From positions 1-9,344 of the forward strand of contig CALBYC010000133.1 of the NCBI GenBank assembly GCA_937890135.1: DNA of 9,344 nucleotides. Reading direction: 5' to 3'. The notes beneath the pieces are model-generated. The model saw only the letters and a list, made by a program, of their open reading frames with translations. It had not been told where the DNA came from and did no database searches. The DNA is from an uncultured Parabacteroides sp. GTDB lineage: Bacteria > Bacteroidota > Bacteroidia > Bacteroidales > Tannerellaceae. Both the position numbers and the translations under genes were made by a program. Shown piece by piece: positions 7,734 to 9,344 of the stretch (within the stretch, counting starts at the first letter, position 1; every line of letters begins with the position of its first letter).

Positions 7734-7780
7734 GATGTGTCCTCCTTTTTGATGATATGATTATGAGTTTTGATAGAAAT

Positions 7781-7811
7781 GAATGATATTACCTGCTATT
7801 GATACAACAAA
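7781..7811 (-). promoter_or_regulatory. Weak candidate promoter for sod
   Basis: Minus-strand TTTG (7811-7808), 19 nt, then TATCATTC (7788-7781). The spacing fits the Bacteroides consensus, but the -7 box differs from TAnnTTTG at two fixed positions. It would give a leader of about 40 nt to the ATG at 7733. Co-transcription from the YihY-family gene is the alternative. Confidence 0.3.
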
Positions 7812-7824
7812 GCATCCGAGTGAA

Positions 7825-7945
7825 TTGTTTTCCTTCGGCATGACATTTGGCATGAATGCCAGTGACCGTTCCGGGGATTGGCTGCGATGGTTTCCAAAAA
7901 AGCATACCACCTTTTCATGAAAAGGCCGTGACCATTCCGCGGAAT
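7825..7945. repeat. Degenerate ~66-nt direct repeat, two copies, in the sod/yihY intergenic region
   Basis: Two related segments follow one another: about 7825-7879 and 7888-7945. Both contain, in order, TTTCC, GCAT, CATGAA, GCC and then GTGACC-N-TTCCG-N-GGA (7862-7877 and 7928-7943). The GTGACC blocks are exactly 66 nt apart. Each copy has an inverted repeat at the same relative place: TGGCATGAATGCCA (7848-7861) and CCTTTTCATGAAAAGG (7910-7925). Because the period is 22 codons, spurious open frames here show a repeated PRNGH motif. I take it to be a noncoding extragenic repeat; other genomic copies cannot be checked from this window. Confidence 0.55.
7910..7945. other. Two adjacent perfect palindromes downstream of the YihY-family gene
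   Basis: CCTTTTCATGAAAAGG (7910-7925, 16 bp) and ATTCCGCGGAAT (7934-7945, 12 bp) are both perfect palindromes, 8 nt apart and beginning 14 nt after the YihY stop codon on the minus strand. A run of T follows about 9 nt past the first palindrome, too far for a textbook terminator. A poor terminator, an mRNA 3'-end hairpin or a protein-binding site are all possible. Confidence 0.45.
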
Positions 7946-7959
7946 CATCGCATCCCATC

Positions 7960-9321
7960 CTATAGCTCCTTGAGCAGGATATGGGCTCCTTGTTGTTTGA
8001 TGCTTTCCCTCAATTGCAACAGCACTTTCCATTCCTTGCTGAACAGCTGGGAAGTGTCTATTTTGAAATTTTCAGAACCATGGCAATCCATGCGGTCAAA
8101 CAGATAGCCGACGCTTAGGCGGTTTATGTCTATCGCGGGCTGGTAATGGATGATCCGGACATCGTTCCCGATTATGACTTCCTGGATGATACCCAGCTCC
8201 GTCAGCATGTATAGGATTCGAGTCGTTATGCGGATGGGGATGCGGTAATTGTTGGAGAGCTCATCCGCCGTGTATGGGCTTTCCCCTTTGGCGAAACGTT
8301 TTACGATGAGAGACGCTATCAGGAGGGTCAGGAAATCGTAATAACGCCTGCTGATGTTTTTGCTGTCCCTTTCGAAGCTGAATTTCTTGACATTTTGCGA
8401 GGCGTATGACAGCTCTGCGCCGAACAGGCAGATCAACCAGGATAGCTGAAGCCATAGGAGCAATAGCGGCAGGGCCGCAAAACTACCGTATATGGCATTG
8501 TATTTGCTTACCCAGATTTGTCCGCTTATGTAAACCAGCTGGAAGAACTGGAATGCGCATCCGGCAAAGACTCCGGCGATCAATCCGTTCAGGAATTTGA
8601 CTTTCGTATTGGGCAAAGCGATGTACAGCCCGGTGAATGCCAGGGATGTAAACAGGTAAGGCGTAATGTGCAGGGCCAGCTCGACCAAAGGAGTTAGGAA
8701 CAGGTATTGGTCCAGAATGGTATTCCGAAGGGTGGAGATGAATATGGATAATCCGCTGGAAGAAATCATCAGGACAGGCATGACGATGAAAAGCGCCAGG
8801 TAATCGGAAATCTTGCGGAACCAGGTCCGCGATTTGTTGATTTGCCAAATGTCATTGAAGGCATCTTCAATGGACGAAATCAAATTGATGACGGTGTAGA
8901 AGAGCATGACCACCCCGATTCCTACGATGATGCCTCCTTGCGCTTGCGCCAAATAACTTTCGACGAATCCGAACGCCTTGCCCAATTCTGCCTGCTGCCC
9001 CGGGAAAAAGTGCATCAGTTCGTTGCGTACGGCATTCTGGAAACCGAATCCTTTGGCTATTCCCAATAATACGGCCAGGAGAGGGACGATGGACAAAAGC
9101 GTGTTGTAAGTCAGGGCGGACGCGCGGGTTTGCAAATTCTCGTTGCGGAATCCTCGGATGGCCAAGATGATGGTCTTGATTATGTCAATATAGATTATCT
9201 TCAAGCCAGACATCTCGTTTTCCGTGATACGCCAAATGTCGTATGTGACGAAATGGATAGCCCAATTCAGGAAGGCTTGTATTTGCCTAAATCCAAATTT
9301 CTTCTTTTCTTCGGTCGCCAT
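7960..9321 (-). CDS. YihY/BrkB-family inner membrane protein with C-terminal soluble domain
   Basis: Integral inner membrane protein of 453 residues from the family once misnamed ribonuclease BN; its biochemical role is not established. About six membrane segments are visible, near residues 68-90, 128-152, 172-200, 213-235, 243-265 and 280-305. Family signatures are TRASALTYNTLLSIVPLLAV (65-84) and YNAIYGSFAALPLLLLWLQL (274-293), ending in LFGAELSYA. A charged N-terminal extension of about 45 residues precedes the core. The last 130 or so residues are soluble and include a region (about 325-395, SPYTADELSNNYRIPIRIT then ILYMLTELGII) that resembles a winged helix. The ATG at 9321 is followed by a lysine-rich MATEEKKKFG, and an A/T-rich stretch (TCATTTTTTCACC) precedes it. 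The frame is intact. sod follows in the same direction. Confidence 0.9.
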   Translation of the reverse strand: MATEEKKKFGFRQIQAFLNWAIHFVTYDIWRITENEMSGLKIIYIDIIKTIILAIRGFRNENLQTRASALTYNTLLSIVPLLAVLLGIAKGFGFQNAVRNELMHFFPGQQAELGKAFGFVESYLAQAQGGIIVGIGVVMLFYTVINLISSIEDAFNDIWQINKSRTWFRKISDYLALFIVMPVLMISSSGLSIFISTLRNTILDQYLFLTPLVELALHITPYLFTSLAFTGLYIALPNTKVKFLNGLIAGVFAGCAFQFFQLVYISGQIWVSKYNAIYGSFAALPLLLLWLQLSWLICLFGAELSYASQNVKKFSFERDSKNISRRYYDFLTLLIASLIVKRFAKGESPYTADELSNNYRIPIRITTRILYMLTELGIIQEVIIGNDVRIIHYQPAIDINRLSVGYLFDRMDCHGSENFKIDTSQLFSKEWKVLLQLRESIKQQGAHILLKEL

Positions 9322-9344
9322 GGTGAAAAAATGAGAAGCAGCCT

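Noticed and set aside
7910..7925. Palindrome as a classic intrinsic terminator for the YihY-family gene
   Set aside because: On the minus strand the T run begins about 9 nt after the stem, and the stem is AT-rich; not enough for a confident terminator call.
7761..8032. Two small minus-strand open frames in the sod/YihY intergenic region (7761-7958 and 7796-8032)
   Set aside because: They overlap a degenerate repeat, run in two different frames, one invades the YihY gene, and neither resembles a known protein. The apparent PRNGH repeat in one follows from the 66-nt DNA period.

Overview
The window looks like chromosomal DNA from a gut-type member of the Bacteroidales. The evidence is a type IA topoisomerase of the Bacteroides kind, a secreted GH97 glycosidase (a hallmark of this group), a Porphyromonas/Bacteroides-like superoxide dismutase, a promoter matching the Bacteroides TTTG / TAnnTTTG consensus, and mostly A-rich, Shine-Dalgarno-poor starts. 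I cannot name the genus.

Layout, left to right. (1) 1-1460, minus strand: topB (DNA topoisomerase III), running off the left edge and interrupted by an in-frame TAA at 168-170; the same frame continues with typical TopB sequence. (2) 1461-1596: short divergent promoter region with a good promoter for topB and a weaker one for the gene on its right. (3) 1597-5004, plus: a large protein joining a RecB/Dna2-like PD-(D/E)XK nuclease to an Upf1/Dna2-type superfamily 1 helicase. (4) 5020-7007, plus: a secreted GH97 glycosidase 15 nt downstream, broken by a one-base frameshift near 6212. (5) 7029-7062: a strong hairpin terminator between convergent genes. (6) 7099 to about 7680, minus: iron/manganese superoxide dismutase whose coding similarity runs upstream of any usable in-frame ATG. 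(7) 7734-7959: intergenic DNA with a degenerate ~66-nt direct repeat and small palindromes. (8) 7960-9321, minus: a YihY/BrkB-family membrane protein.

Functionally, topB and the nuclease-helicase form a divergent pair sharing 136 bp. Both act on DNA recombination or repair intermediates, recalling the eukaryotic Top3 and Dna2 partnership in end resection (inference). The GH97 enzyme would act in the periplasm on alpha-linked sugars and has no obvious link to the helicase. SOD and YihY are co-directional housekeeping genes.

The most notable general feature is that three of five genes carry a single-site lesion (nonsense, -1 frameshift, misplaced start) while the two others are intact. At least two lesions are explained by one missing base in or next to a short homopolymer, so sequencing or assembly error is as likely as real decay. 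I found no mobile element, CRISPR array, tRNA or rRNA, and no convincing new multi-gene system.
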